This document shows positions 24,947 to 34,043 of a DNA stretch of 60,939 nt, piece by piece (the first letter of the stretch is position 1; each line of letters begins with the position of its first letter). A program made the position numbers and the translations under genes. This DNA comes from Prevotellaceae bacterium (GTDB taxonomy: Bacteria > Bacteroidota > Bacteroidia > Bacteroidales > Bacteroidaceae). The DNA lies in NCBI GenBank assembly GCA_028723525.1, contig JAQYET010000041.1:1-60939 (forward strand), given 5' to 3'. The notes beneath the pieces are model-generated. The model worked only from the letters and a program-made list of their open reading frames with translations, ran no database searches and was not told the DNA's origin.

Positions 24947-25111
24947 ATGGGAAGATTTGCATGGTATTATAATCGACTGCGTGCCATGTCTGTTAAAGAA
25001 TTGGTGTGGCGTGTAAATCAGAAGATACTTCAACGTAAGGAGTACTATCGTTTTGGTGTTAATGAGACAGATGTTACAAGTGGCGTCTTCAGCGACAAAC
25101 TGCAAAAATGA
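24947..25111 (+). CDS. N-terminal fragment of a heparinase II/III-like protein
   Basis: 54 residues from the ATG at 24947 (begins MGRFAWYYNRLRAMSVKELV), matching the usual N-terminal helix of polysaccharide-locus heparinase II/III proteins. The frame stops at TGA 25109-25111 immediately after a run of five A, exactly where the next ORF begins (ATGA). Joined across a one-base shift, the two would give about 629 residues, the normal family length. Confidence 0.65.
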   Translation: MGRFAWYYNRLRAMSVKELVWRVNQKILQRKEYYRFGVNETDVTSGVFSDKLQK

Positions 25112-26832
25112 AATTCAACGAAAACTGTTTGGGACTTAATTTCGACAACGTAATTTATGGCAATAACACCCATATTCGTTTGCTCGGAGGATATGATTAT
25201 AATACATATAAGAAGAAATGGCATGCCGGATTTCAAACTCCAAATGAATGGGAAAGAACTTTTTCTTATAACATAGACTACAAACAACGAGATGACGTCG
25301 GTGATGCACGAACAAACTGGGAATTGAATCGTCACTTCCAATTTGGTTTGCTTGCGAAGTCTGTATATGTAAAATGTAATAGCGGTGGTTGTTGGAAAGA
25401 GGATTTTGACGAACTGGCATCGTTGTTCTATGATTGGAATAAAGCCAATCCCTTTCTTCATGGAATATCGTGGACCAGTGTAATGGAAGTCGCCATACGC
25501 TCTGTTTCGTGGATGTATGCGCTCGCTTTCTTGAGAAAAGCCGGGCGTGGTGCAGAAGATGTTTGTATGGCAATGGAAATTGGGATAGTGAACATGGTGG
25601 ATTATGTTAGTAAACATTACTCTCGTTATTCTTCTGCAAACAACCATTTACTTGTGGAAGCCCTTGCCATAGGTATTGCCGGCTATGCGTTCAATCATGA
25701 AAGTTGGAAGTTGCTTGCTGTTTCTTTGCTTTCAGACGAACTTTACAGACAGAACTATTCCGATGGAGTAAATAAAGAACTTTCTCTACATTACCAAACT
25801 TTTGGCATGGAAGCATACGCGTTGATGTCTCATGTTATGAGGCACAATGGCGACGTTGTTCCTGCCCCTTGGATAGGCATGTTGGAGAAACAATGCGTTT
25901 ATGTCTCTCATTCATTATGGAACGATAGATGTGTGATGGAGTTCGGTGATGATGACGAGGGGAAAATCCTTGATTTGCAAGGAGGTGACTTCTCTCATCC
26001 AATATACATACTTCAATTTTGTTCTCTTGTATTGGGGAAAAAATTCTCAACGTTCGATGAAGTTAACGAAACGTTAAGATGGCTGTTTAATGAAAGCCAA
26101 ATAAAAGATATAATGAAACAGGAGACTCGCGTTCCGAAAGGAAACCGCTGTTTCAGTGTCGGTGGTAATACCTTCCTCAGAGATGAAGAAAACCGCGTTC
26201 TGATAGGGATAGATCATGCCGCATTAGGTTTTGGAACCATCGCAGCACATGGGCATGCCGATATGCTGAGTCTTCAGATGATGGTTGACGGTAAGACAAT
26301 ACTCGTTGACCCAGGTACTTTTATTTATCATTGCAATATATATAAGAGGAATTGGTATCGTAAAACGATCAACCACAATACCATGACTGTGGAAGACCGT
26401 GACCAGTCGGAAATGCTTGGTGCTTTCCTTTGGGGCAGAAAGGCAAAGTGCTCACTCGTGCTGTGGGAGGATAAACCGAAAGATACTACCTTGGTGGCAG
26501 AGCATGATGGCTACCATCCGGTTGTACACAGGAGAACAGTTAAATGGAATAGTGCCGATGAACTTACAGTGGTGGATAATGTCAGCAAGGAATGCAACTG
26601 GGTCATAACTTGGATGCTGGCTTCGGAATGTAATGTGAAAATTGAAGATAAGTGTATAGTTGTTAATAACGGCAGTACATCACTTTTCATTACTTCCTCA
26701 TGTGGGAAGGCTACTATTGAGGATGTTGAGATTTCTCGTTGTTATGGATTGTATGAGAAGTCTGTGGCAATAAGAATAAGTGGACATGAACATGAACATG
26801 TGACCAAAATATGGATAAAACACAACAAATGA
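25108..26832 (+). CDS. Heparinase II/III-family polysaccharide lyase
   Basis: 574 residues. An (alpha/alpha) toroid domain runs to about 330 (NWELNRHFQFGLLAKSVYV, SSANNHLLVEALAIGIAGYA with Asn-Asn-His, ELSLHYQTFGMEAYALM with the candidate catalytic Tyr), followed by a beta-sandwich heparinase_II_III domain: AAHGHADMLSLQMMVDG, DPGTFIYHCN, NHNTMTVEDRDQSEM. Family members cleave uronate-containing polymers; in biosynthetic loci they probably trim or edit the product. No signal peptide is present on this frame or on the N-terminal fragment, so a cytosolic or non-classical location is suggested. The first ~50 residues of the protein lie in a different frame upstream. Confidence 0.82.
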   Translation: MKFNENCLGLNFDNVIYGNNTHIRLLGGYDYNTYKKKWHAGFQTPNEWERTFSYNIDYKQRDDVGDARTNWELNRHFQFGLLAKSVYVKCNSGGCWKEDFDELASLFYDWNKANPFLHGISWTSVMEVAIRSVSWMYALAFLRKAGRGAEDVCMAMEIGIVNMVDYVSKHYSRYSSANNHLLVEALAIGIAGYAFNHESWKLLAVSLLSDELYRQNYSDGVNKELSLHYQTFGMEAYALMSHVMRHNGDVVPAPWIGMLEKQCVYVSHSLWNDRCVMEFGDDDEGKILDLQGGDFSHPIYILQFCSLVLGKKFSTFDEVNETLRWLFNESQIKDIMKQETRVPKGNRCFSVGGNTFLRDEENRVLIGIDHAALGFGTIAAHGHADMLSLQMMVDGKTILVDPGTFIYHCNIYKRNWYRKTINHNTMTVEDRDQSEMLGAFLWGRKAKCSLVLWEDKPKDTTLVAEHDGYHPVVHRRTVKWNSADELTVVDNVSKECNWVITWMLASECNVKIEDKCIVVNNGSTSLFITSSCGKATIEDVEISRCYGLYEKSVAIRISGHEHEHVTKIWIKHNK

Positions 26833-28031
26833 CAATGGATAGAAGGATATTGATTATAGTAGAGAACCTACCGGTTCCTTTTGATACCCGTGTTTGGCAG
26901 GAGGCAACGACACTTGTTGAAAATGGCTATGGCGTTTCTGTTATATGCCCCAAGGGAAAAGGGTATGATAGAGAATATGAATGTATAAATGGAGTTCATA
27001 TTTACCGGCACGACTTACCCACAGAAGGTAATGGTGCCATTGGGTATGCTCGAGAATATTATGTTGCCTTGAGGGAAGAATATCGGCTTGCAAAACATAT
27101 CTACAAGGAGCGTGGCTTCCATGTCATTCATGGTTGTAATCCCCCTGATAATATATACATGGTCGCAAAGAAGTTCAGGAAATATGGTGTTGATTATGTT
27201 TTTGACCACCATGATATATGTCCGGAATTGTTTGAGGCAAAGTTCGGAAAGGCTTCCGGGGTGCTATATAAAAGCCAACTGTGGTTAGAGAAACACACCT
27301 ATAAAAATTGTGTATTTGCTTTCGTTACAAACGAAAGTTATAAGAGGATTGCAATGGAACGTGGTGGCATGAAAGAGGAGGACGTGTTCGTGTTGAGAAG
27401 CGGTCCTAAATTGGAACGATTGAAGATACAAGCACCTAATGAGAAAATCAAGAGAGGTCGCAAATTCATGATTGGCTACCTTGGAGTTATAGGGCAACAA
27501 GAAGGCATCGAATATATGTTGGAGGCTGCCGACTATATAAAGAATACGATTAAGAGGGATGATATTTTCTGGGGTATTGTCGGTGGAGGTCCTCATCTTG
27601 ATGCTATGCGGGAGAAGTGTGAAAAGATGGGGCTCAGCGATATTGTTGAATTTACCGGGCGTGTCCCTGATGAGCAGATGCTCGATTATCTTAATACCGC
27701 GGATGTTTGTGTAAATTCAGACAAGCACAATTCCATGAATGACAAAAGTACAATGAATAAGGTACTTGAGTACATGGCATTAGGCAAACCGATGGTCCAA
27801 TTTGAGCTTACAGAGGGTAGATATTCTGCACAGGAAGCTTCGTTGTATGCAGAGCCTAATAACGCGAAGGATATGGCGGAAAAGATATTAGAACTTCTTG
27901 ACAATCCCGAGATGCGCAGAAAAATGTCAGAATATGGAAGAAACCGCATCATTAACGAACTTAGTTGGGAGCACACTAGCAAGGTTCTATTGCAGGGATA
28001 CGACAGGTATTTCAAGAATAGAGGACTTTGA
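26829..28031 (+). CDS. Glycosyltransferase family 4 (WbuB-like)
   Basis: About 400 residues from the ATG at 26829, which forms an ATGA overlap with the heparinase stop; an ATG at 26811 is an alternative. GT-B features: VENLPVPFDTRVWQEATTLV at the N-terminus, DYVFDHHDICPELFEAKFG, IGYLGVIGQQEGIEYMLEA at the start of the donor domain, VGGGPHLDAM, FTGRVPDEQML, MNKVLEYMALGKPMVQFE and a final E-x-S-W-E region. The HHDICPELF block resembles the WbuB/WcaI group. The donor sugar is not evident. Confidence 0.88.
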   Translation: MTMDRRILIIVENLPVPFDTRVWQEATTLVENGYGVSVICPKGKGYDREYECINGVHIYRHDLPTEGNGAIGYAREYYVALREEYRLAKHIYKERGFHVIHGCNPPDNIYMVAKKFRKYGVDYVFDHHDICPELFEAKFGKASGVLYKSQLWLEKHTYKNCVFAFVTNESYKRIAMERGGMKEEDVFVLRSGPKLERLKIQAPNEKIKRGRKFMIGYLGVIGQQEGIEYMLEAADYIKNTIKRDDIFWGIVGGGPHLDAMREKCEKMGLSDIVEFTGRVPDEQMLDYLNTADVCVNSDKHNSMNDKSTMNKVLEYMALGKPMVQFELTEGRYSAQEASLYAEPNNAKDMAEKILELLDNPEMRRKMSEYGRNRIINELSWEHTSKVLLQGYDRYFKNRGL

Positions 28032-28064
28032 GCTTTCTGTATAGAGGTATTTAAAGTTAGTATA

Positions 28065-29174
28065 ATGAAACGATTTATAGAACTCATTCTCGTTGCAATA
28101 GGCAGGAAGGACCGACTCGATTTCGTTCCGACGGAAGAAGATTGGGAAAGCTTGATTGAAACAGCGCAAAAGCAGGCGATGATTGGAGTGTTTTTCTCAG
28201 CAATAGAGCGTTTGCCTAAGGAGCAACGACCGCCAAGAGATACTATCATAAGGCAGTATATGTTTGTGCAACGCATAGAAACGAATAACGAGAAACTCAA
28301 TGAAACGTGCGTGAAAATTATAAATCGTCTTCATGATGCTGGCTTCGAGGCGTGCATACTTAAAGGGCAAGGCAACGCTTTGTTATATCCCGAACATCTG
28401 AGAAAACGACGTATTAGCGGAGATATTGACGTGTGGATGTTGCCAAGAGTTTATAAAGAAAAAGGTGAATTGAACTCGATAAGGGCGGTGATAGATTATG
28501 TTCACAGATTGACACCCGGTACAAGGGTGGTATATCACCACACAAATTTACCCATAATGAAAGATGTTAGGATAGAGGTGCATTATCGTCCGGCATTCCT
28601 TTACACGCCTTATCGAAACAGGAGGCTTCAGCGTTGGTTTCTTGAAAATGCGGAGGAGCAGTTCCGCAATGCCGTTAACACGCCTTACGGAGAACTCATA
28701 ATGCCCACGAGAGAGTTTAACATGGTGTTTCAACTGTGCCATATCTACAAACACCTGTTCGAGGAGGGCGTAGGACTAAGGCAACTGATGGACTACTACT
28801 ACGTGTTGAAAAGCACGCCGGCAAACGCCGGGAAGCAGCACGACGCCGTGAGGATAATAAGGCGTTCGGGGCTGTCACGCTTCGCACGAGCCGTGATGTG
28901 GGTGCTGCAGGAGGTGTTCGGATTAGAGAAGGAGTATCAATATATAGAAAATGATGAAAGAGCCGGACGGCTGTTGCTTGAGGAAATAGAAGCCACGGGG
29001 AACTTCGGGCACATGGATACCCGTTTTGGCGACAAGTCAAAGGAGAGCAACCTGCATAGAATTTTAAGGGTGGTGAGTTACGACATGAAATTCTTCCGAT
29101 ATTATCCGGAAGAAGTATTGTGGAACCCTTTGTTCAAACTCTACCACTGGTATTGGCGCAAAAGAATGAATTGA
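28065..29174 (+). CDS. Nucleotidyltransferase-fold protein (NTP_transf_5-like)
   Basis: 369 residues. The core motif ILKGQGNALLYPEHLRKRRI followed by SGDIDVWML (about 101-130) has the G-x-x-L-Y and D-x-D of minimal nucleotidyltransferases often found at the ends of Bacteroidetes polysaccharide operons. Function is not established. Base composition changes inside the gene: up to about 28670 it is AT-rich like the operon, while the 3' half resembles glmS and the chromosome. This may mark a recombination junction. Confidence 0.75.
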   Translation: MKRFIELILVAIGRKDRLDFVPTEEDWESLIETAQKQAMIGVFFSAIERLPKEQRPPRDTIIRQYMFVQRIETNNEKLNETCVKIINRLHDAGFEACILKGQGNALLYPEHLRKRRISGDIDVWMLPRVYKEKGELNSIRAVIDYVHRLTPGTRVVYHHTNLPIMKDVRIEVHYRPAFLYTPYRNRRLQRWFLENAEEQFRNAVNTPYGELIMPTREFNMVFQLCHIYKHLFEEGVGLRQLMDYYYVLKSTPANAGKQHDAVRIIRRSGLSRFARAVMWVLQEVFGLEKEYQYIENDERAGRLLLEEIEATGNFGHMDTRFGDKSKESNLHRILRVVSYDMKFFRYYPEEVLWNPLFKLYHWYWRKRMN

Positions 29175-29196
29175 GAAATAAAAATAAAGTTATTAT

Positions 29197-31041
29197 ATGT
29201 GTGGAATAGTTGGTTATATTGGTAAGAGGGATGCTTATCCCATTCTTATAAAAGGGTTGAGAAGACTGGAATATCGCGGTTACGATAGCGCGGGAGTGGC
29301 TCTCGTGAACAACGATGGCGGTTTGAATGTGTATAAGACAAAAGGAAAGGTGAGCGACCTTGAGAGTTACTGTGCCGAGAAAGACATCTCGGGAACGGTG
29401 GGCATTGCTCACACACGTTGGGCAACGCACGGCGAACCGTCGTCGCGCAATGCTCATCCACACTACTCGGAGTCGAAAAATCTCGCCATCATACATAATG
29501 GAATAATAGAGAATTATGCCGACCTGAAAAAGAAATTACAGGAGAAAGGCATCGAGTTTCGCAGCGATACCGACACCGAGGTGCTGGTGCAGTTTGTGGA
29601 ATATGTGCAGCAGAAGAAATCGCTCGACCTCCTCACTGCCGTGCAACTCGTATTGCACGAAGTGATTGGGGCATACGCCATTGCCATTATCGACAAGCGC
29701 GACCCCGACACGATAATAGCGGCGCGGAAGCAGAGCCCGTTGGTGGTGGGCATCGGCGAGGATGAGTTCTTTCTCGGCTCTGATGCCAGCCCGATAATAG
29801 AATACACCTCGCGGGTGGTATATCTCGAAGACGGAAACATCGCCGTGATGACGCGTGGCAGAGAACTGCAGGTGGTAAACATCTATAACGCCAAACTCCC
29901 GCACGAGGTGAAGACGGTGGACATCAGTCTCGGACAGATAGAGAAGGGCGGTTATCAGCATTTCATGCTCAAGGAGATATTCGAGCAGCCTGAGTGTCTG
30001 ACCAACTGCATGCGCGGTCGCATCAATGTTGAGGCAGACAACGTTACCTTGAGTGCCGTGATAGATTATAAGAAACGCCTCATTGCTGCCGACCGCGTGA
30101 TAATAGTGGCATGCGGCACGTCGTGGCATGCGGGGCTTATAGGCAAGCAACTGATAGAGAACCTGTGCCGCATACCCGTTGAAGTGGAATATGCGTCGGA
30201 GTTCCGCTACCGCAATCCTGTGGTCAACAAAACCGATGTGGTTATTGCCATATCCCAAAGTGGCGAGACGGCAGACACGCTTGCTGCCGTGAACCTGTCG
30301 AAGGAGCGCGGGGCTTTCATCTACGGCATCTGCAACGCCATTGGGTCGAGCATACCACGTGCCACAGACACAGGTTCTTACATCCACGTAGGACCGGAAA
30401 TCGGCGTCGCCTCCACCAAGGCTTTCACCGGGCAGGTGACAGTCCTTGCCATGCTCGCACTCGCAATGGCTAAGGAGCGTGGCACCGTGGCTCCTGCCGA
30501 ATACCGGGAAATTGTCAAGGAACTTGTTGACATCCCGTCGAAGATAAAGGAGGTGCTGAAGGTTAACGACCGCGTGAAAGACCTCAGCCGCACTTTCACA
30601 TACGCACGCAATTTCATCTATCTCGGTCGCGGCTACAACTATCCCGTCGCTTTGGAGGGTGCCCTGAAGTTGAAGGAGATTAGTTACATCCACGCCGAGG
30701 GTTATCCTGCCGCCGAAATGAAGCACGGACCGATTGCACTAATCGACTCCGACATGCCTGTGGTTGTGATAGCCACGCATAATGCGATGTATGAGAAGGT
30801 GTTGAGCAATATCCAAGAGATAAAAGCACGGCATGGAAGGGTCATTGCATTGGTAAGTAAGGGCGACGAAACGATAAGGCAGATTGCCGACGAGTGTATC
30901 GAACTGCCGGACACTATAGAGTGTCTCGAACCGCTAATTGCCTCCATACCACTGCAACTAATGGCTTATCACATTGCAGTGTGCAAGGGCAAGAATGTGG
31001 ATCAGCCGCGAAATCTTGCCAAGAGCGTAACGGTGGAGTGA
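29197..31041 (+). CDS. glmS: Glutamine-fructose-6-phosphate aminotransferase (isomerizing)
   Basis: 614 residues, standard length. The N-terminal glutaminase has the nucleophile Cys2 after removal of Met (MCGIVGYIGKRDAYP), HTRWATHGEPSSRNAHPH and NGIIENYADLK. Two SIS domains follow (about 290-430 with ACGTSWHAGLIGK and AISQSGETADTLAAV; about 460-605 with LGRGYNYPVALEGALKLKE and ending NLAKSVTVE). It makes glucosamine 6-phosphate, the first step to UDP-GlcNAc, supplying both cell wall and the adjacent polysaccharide pathway. No glmS ribozyme-like leader is evident in the 22-base gap. Confidence 0.97.
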   Translation: MCGIVGYIGKRDAYPILIKGLRRLEYRGYDSAGVALVNNDGGLNVYKTKGKVSDLESYCAEKDISGTVGIAHTRWATHGEPSSRNAHPHYSESKNLAIIHNGIIENYADLKKKLQEKGIEFRSDTDTEVLVQFVEYVQQKKSLDLLTAVQLVLHEVIGAYAIAIIDKRDPDTIIAARKQSPLVVGIGEDEFFLGSDASPIIEYTSRVVYLEDGNIAVMTRGRELQVVNIYNAKLPHEVKTVDISLGQIEKGGYQHFMLKEIFEQPECLTNCMRGRINVEADNVTLSAVIDYKKRLIAADRVIIVACGTSWHAGLIGKQLIENLCRIPVEVEYASEFRYRNPVVNKTDVVIAISQSGETADTLAAVNLSKERGAFIYGICNAIGSSIPRATDTGSYIHVGPEIGVASTKAFTGQVTVLAMLALAMAKERGTVAPAEYREIVKELVDIPSKIKEVLKVNDRVKDLSRTFTYARNFIYLGRGYNYPVALEGALKLKEISYIHAEGYPAAEMKHGPIALIDSDMPVVVIATHNAMYEKVLSNIQEIKARHGRVIALVSKGDETIRQIADECIELPDTIECLEPLIASIPLQLMAYHIAVCKGKNVDQPRNLAKSVTVE

Positions 31042-31050
31042 TGTCTTTTA

Positions 31051-31099
31051 AAAACCCAAATCGGTCGTTAGTGCACAACTAACGACCGATTTGGGTTTT
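31051..31099 (+). terminator. Perfect 22-bp hairpin after glmS
   Basis: Arms 31051-31072 and 31078-31099 are perfectly complementary with a five-base loop GCACA. The arm begins AAAACCCAAATCGGTCGTTA, the same family as the inverted-repeat element, and is followed by AATTTTG. It lies nine bases after the glmS stop and should terminate that operon. Confidence 0.85.
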
Positions 31100-31145
31100 A
31101 ATTTTGCTCGAAAAAAGCCCCGCCATTGCGGGATATATAGAGAAA

Positions 31146-31769
31146 CTACTGCGGGATTCTGGCTCGCCCACATTCCACGAAGATAATCAGACTTTCGTCA
31201 ATTACGCTATTCTGCTTCAGGAACACTTCTTTCTCCTTGCCGTCTTCGTTGAGCTTGTAGAGATATGCGTTGACGGAGAACAGAGAATAGTTGGGAGTTG
31301 CCAAAGCCACTGAAGGCACGTAGAAAGTGATGCTGTAGTCGTGAGACTTACCGCCCACCTGAACTCCTTTGAACTCCACAGACTTCGGTTGCACAAACAT
31401 GCTCGCGCCGCTTGTGTTGATGCCAGCTATCAGGTAGCGTGCCACCAGCGTCGGACTCGGCAGTGCCGATATTGCCTCCCTGATGTCCTTGTCGGTGATG
31501 TTCTTCGCGAATACAGCGGCAGGTATGCCCATAATCATCAGGGTGGAATCGGGGGTGACGGTCATTTCAATACCGTCAAGTTTCTTTGTCTCGCGCGAGT
31601 TCCAATCAATCTGATACTGCACGAACCCCGAATAGTTACCGCTCACCTTATTATAATAAGATGCGTCGATTTTCGTTGTCGGTTCGTTATCATCGTTAAG
31701 ACACGACGACACGACGAGAGATAACAGTCCTGCAACCACTAACGTTGCGAGAGAATAGCATTTTTTCAT
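31146..31769 (-). CDS. DUF4840-type lipoprotein
   Basis: 207 residues. The signal peptide MKKCYSLATLVVAGLLSLVV ends at lipobox SSC with C23, followed by LNDDNEP, a surface-lipoprotein-like export context. The rest is predicted beta-rich (YYNKVSGNYSGFVQYQIDW; SITFYVPSVAL; YLYKLNEDGK) and matches the DUF4840 group of Bacteroidales proteins, function unknown. It sits alone between terminators. Confidence 0.8.
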   Translation of the reverse strand: MKKCYSLATLVVAGLLSLVVSSCLNDDNEPTTKIDASYYNKVSGNYSGFVQYQIDWNSRETKKLDGIEMTVTPDSTLMIMGIPAAVFAKNITDKDIREAISALPSPTLVARYLIAGINTSGASMFVQPKSVEFKGVQVGGKSHDYSITFYVPSVALATPNYSLFSVNAYLYKLNEDGKEKEVFLKQNSVIDESLIIFVECGRARIPQ

Positions 31770-31802
31770 AGCCTTTTATTTTTTAATAAGTTTCTGACAT
31801 AT

Positions 31803-31843
31803 AAATACACCGCCATGCGAAATATTGCATCGGCGGTGTATTT
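31803..31843. terminator. Long GC-rich hairpin, probable folE terminator
   Basis: AAATACACCGCC-ATGC (31803-31818) pairs with GCAT-C-GGCGGTGTATTT (31827-31843), one bulged base, with T-rich flanks on both strands. It lies between folE (ends 31979, minus) and the DUF4840 gene (starts 31769, minus). Confidence 0.7.
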
Positions 31844-31857
31844 GTTTTACATTGTTT

Positions 31858-31980
31858 AACCCAAAGCAGTCATTATACCACTTGAGCTTACTTAAACCCC
31901 AATCTGCCATTAGACCGCATACTGAACGATACAATTAACAGGATATAGGTAATTAAGTGTTCCAATGACCGATTTTGGTT
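31858..31980. repeat. Short copy of the inverted-repeat element
   Basis: The element proper is 31895-31980 (86 bp) with ends AACCCCAATCTGCCATTAGA and the complement of AACCAAAATCGGTCATTGGA. Its two halves match the outer parts of 12929-13125 in reverse orientation; the ~110-base centre is absent. A third, isolated end (AACCCAAAGCAGTCATTATA) lies at 31858-31877. The right end overlaps the folE stop codon. Confidence 0.75.
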
Positions 31981-32572
31981 AAATATGTTTCCCCTCGCTG
32001 TGCAAGAGGTTCATAAATTCCTCGCGGGTCTTTGCCTGATTGAAGGCTCCGCTGAAATCGCTCGTTGTGGTCACTGCGCCTTGTTTCTCCACGCCGCGCA
32101 TCTGCATGCACATGTGTTTGGCCTCAATGACTACCATCACTCCGAGCGGGTGCAACGTGTTCTGTATACAGTCTTTTATCTGTAGGTTCAGACGTTCCTG
32201 CACTTGGAGACGGTGACTGAATATATCCACCACGCGCGCAATCTTGGATAGTCCTGTGATATATCCGTTGGGGATATATGCCACATGCACTTTGCCGTAG
32301 AACGGCAGCATGTGGTGCTCGCAGAGTGAGAAGAAGTCGATGTCCTTGACGATAACCATCTGATTGTATTTCTCTTCGAAGAGGGCATCCGTCAGCACCT
32401 TGTGCGCATCTTGGGTGTATCCTCGTGTCAGGGTCTGCATAGCCTTTGCCACACGCATAGGGGTTTTCAGCAGTCCGTCTCTCTCGGTGTCTTCGCCGAG
32501 GAGTTGCAGTATTTCTTTGTAATGCACCGCAAGCTCGTCGAGCCCTTCGCGGAATTCTATTTCTGGATTCAT
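31979..32572 (-). CDS. folE: GTP cyclohydrolase I
   Basis: 197 residues. Zinc and active-site residues are in [20 protein letters not shown] (Cys and two His, about 106-125) and [20 protein letters not shown] (second Cys, about 158-177); [20 protein letters not shown] is the central signature. It converts GTP to dihydroneopterin triphosphate, the entry to folate synthesis. Decamer-forming and cytosolic. It starts five bases downstream of the SPOR gene stop, so it belongs to the same minus-strand operon as tpiA. Confidence 0.96.
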   Translation of the reverse strand: MNPEIEFREGLDELAVHYKEILQLLGEDTERDGLLKTPMRVAKAMQTLTRGYTQDAHKVLTDALFEEKYNQMVIVKDIDFFSLCEHHMLPFYGKVHVAYIPNGYITGLSKIARVVDIFSHRLQVQERLNLQIKDCIQNTLHPLGVMVVIEAKHMCMQMRGVEKQGAVTTTSDFSGAFNQAKTREEFMNLLHSEGKHI

Positions 32573-32576
32573 TTTA

Positions 32577-33215
32577 TTATCTTGATACTGTTATGGGACC
32601 TCTCACTAATGTTGCTCCACCGAACCCCGCCTTTTTCACTTGTCGGAGAACTTTTATGGCTTCGTCCTGCGACTTGAAGTTGCCAATCCTCACAGTCCAG
32701 TTGGGCGAATAGAAGTGCACATATACCGGTTGTCCCGGGAATTTCGTCTTCACTTGATTACCCACCGATTGCGCTTTCTGCTTGGCATCGCGTGTTCCGC
32801 CGCCACGATACACCTGCACCCTGTAACCTGTTGTGCGGTGTGCGTTAGCCATCACCTTCTTCCGGGTATCTACAACGACATTCTCGCTGGTCTCAGGTTC
32901 GTGCCGCCTCGGTTCTGTTTTTGTCCGGTCGGTATCGTTCCCTGCTGTTTCGCGATTTTCCTCCTCGTTCTTTCCCGGGTCGTTCTTGACTTTGTCGGCT
33001 TTAGCCTCGCTGCCTTTCCCGCTCTGTTGTTCGGTTTTCTTTTCCGGCAGTGTCGGCAGAATGTTGTTCACCAGACTGTCAATCTGCGCGCTCTCGTTCA
33101 CTGTCACTGTTCCCTGTCCCTGCTGTCTCTGCTGCAAATGCTTCAGGAAAGTCTGTGCACCGGCAGTCGTGATGCCTGCGATTGCCAAAATCATGGCCAG
33201 TATTAGTTGTCTCAT
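32577..33215 (-). CDS. SPOR-domain protein
   Basis: 212 residues. A signal peptide ([20 protein letters not shown]) is followed by a charged, disordered linker (about 55-120, Lys/Glu/Asn-rich), then a C-terminal SPOR domain (about 130-208: [57 protein letters not shown]). SPOR domains bind denuded peptidoglycan, so it should act in the periplasm near division sites or wall remodelling. Between tpiA (69 bases upstream) and folE. Confidence 0.9.
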   Translation of the reverse strand: MRQLILAMILAIAGITTAGAQTFLKHLQQRQQGQGTVTVNESAQIDSLVNNILPTLPEKKTEQQSGKGSEAKADKVKNDPGKNEEENRETAGNDTDRTKTEPRRHEPETSENVVVDTRKKVMANAHRTTGYRVQVYRGGGTRDAKQKAQSVGNQVKTKFPGQPVYVHFYSPNWTVRIGNFKSQDEAIKVLRQVKKAGFGGATLVRGPITVSR

Positions 33216-33284
33216 AATGCCGTTAGGTGTTGTTGTTCAGTGTCATTCAGTGCCATTTCAGGTCCCTGAACCGTTCTATGCTTA

Positions 33285-34043
33285 TTATTTCCAAGCGTCA
33301 ATGATGCCTTTGAAATCGGCAGCCTTCAGTGCCGCTCCGCCTATCAGTCCGCCGTCGATGTCGGGTTTTGCGAACAGTTCGGGGGCATTGCTTGCCTTGC
33401 ATGAGCCGCCGTAGAGTATCGACGTGTCGTCGGCTACGGTCTTGCCGTACCTCTCTGCCACTATCGAACGTATGTAGGCATGTATCTCCTCTGCCTGCTC
33501 TGCCGTTGCCGTCTTGCCGGTTCCTATTGCCCATATCGGTTCGTATGCTATGATAATCTTGCGGAAGTCCTCTTCGGTGAGGTTGAACACCGAGCCTTCG
33601 AGTTCGGCTTTCACCACTTCGTTCTGCCTGTTGGCTTCGCGCTCTTCGAGACTTTCTCCGATGCAGAAAATCACTTTCAGGTTGTTTTTCAGTGCCAGCA
33701 TCACCTTCTCCTTCAGTATTTCGGGAGTCTCGGCATAGTATCCGCGGCGTTCCGAGTGACCGATGATGACATATTGTGCGCCGGTGCTCTTCACCATTTC
33801 GGCACTCACCTCACCCGTGTATGCTCCCTTCTCCTTGTCGGCGCAGTTCTCTGCTCCGAGTGCGAGAATGTTTTGGTCTATTTCCTGCGCAACAGATGCG
33901 AGGTGAATGAATGGCGTGCATATTATCACGTCACAGTTTGGCTTCTCCGCTTTCAGTGCCTCGTTGAGTTCCTTTGCCAGAGCCACGCCTTCCTGCAGGT
34001 TGAGATTCATTTTCCAGTTGCCTGCTACGATTTTCTTTCTCAT
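33285..34043 (-). CDS. tpiA: Triosephosphate isomerase
   Basis: 252 residues from the internal ATG at 34041-34043 ([20 protein letters not shown]). Catalytic residues are visible: Lys13 in NWKMN, His in [15 protein letters not shown], Glu in [14 protein letters not shown], and the phosphate-binding GGSCKASNA and GLIGGAALK. It interconverts dihydroxyacetone phosphate and glyceraldehyde 3-phosphate. Unusually the frame is open upstream into the DoxX-like gene, making a single 714-codon ORF through an A9 tract; the start used here is supported by family length and by the AAAAGAAA ribosome-site region. Confidence 0.95.
   Translation of the reverse strand: MRKKIVAGNWKMNLNLQEGVALAKELNEALKAEKPNCDVIICTPFIHLASVAQEIDQNILALGAENCADKEKGAYTGEVSAEMVKSTGAQYVIIGHSERRGYYAETPEILKEKVMLALKNNLKVIFCIGESLEEREANRQNEVVKAELEGSVFNLTEEDFRKIIIAYEPIWAIGTGKTATAEQAEEIHAYIRSIVAERYGKTVADDTSILYGGSCKASNAPELFAKPDIDGGLIGGAALKAADFKGIIDAWK

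Noticed and set aside
29536..30726. 396-codon open frame antisense to glmS
   Set aside because: It lies fully within glmS, lacks recognisable motifs or a start context, and is explained by codon bias of the real gene.
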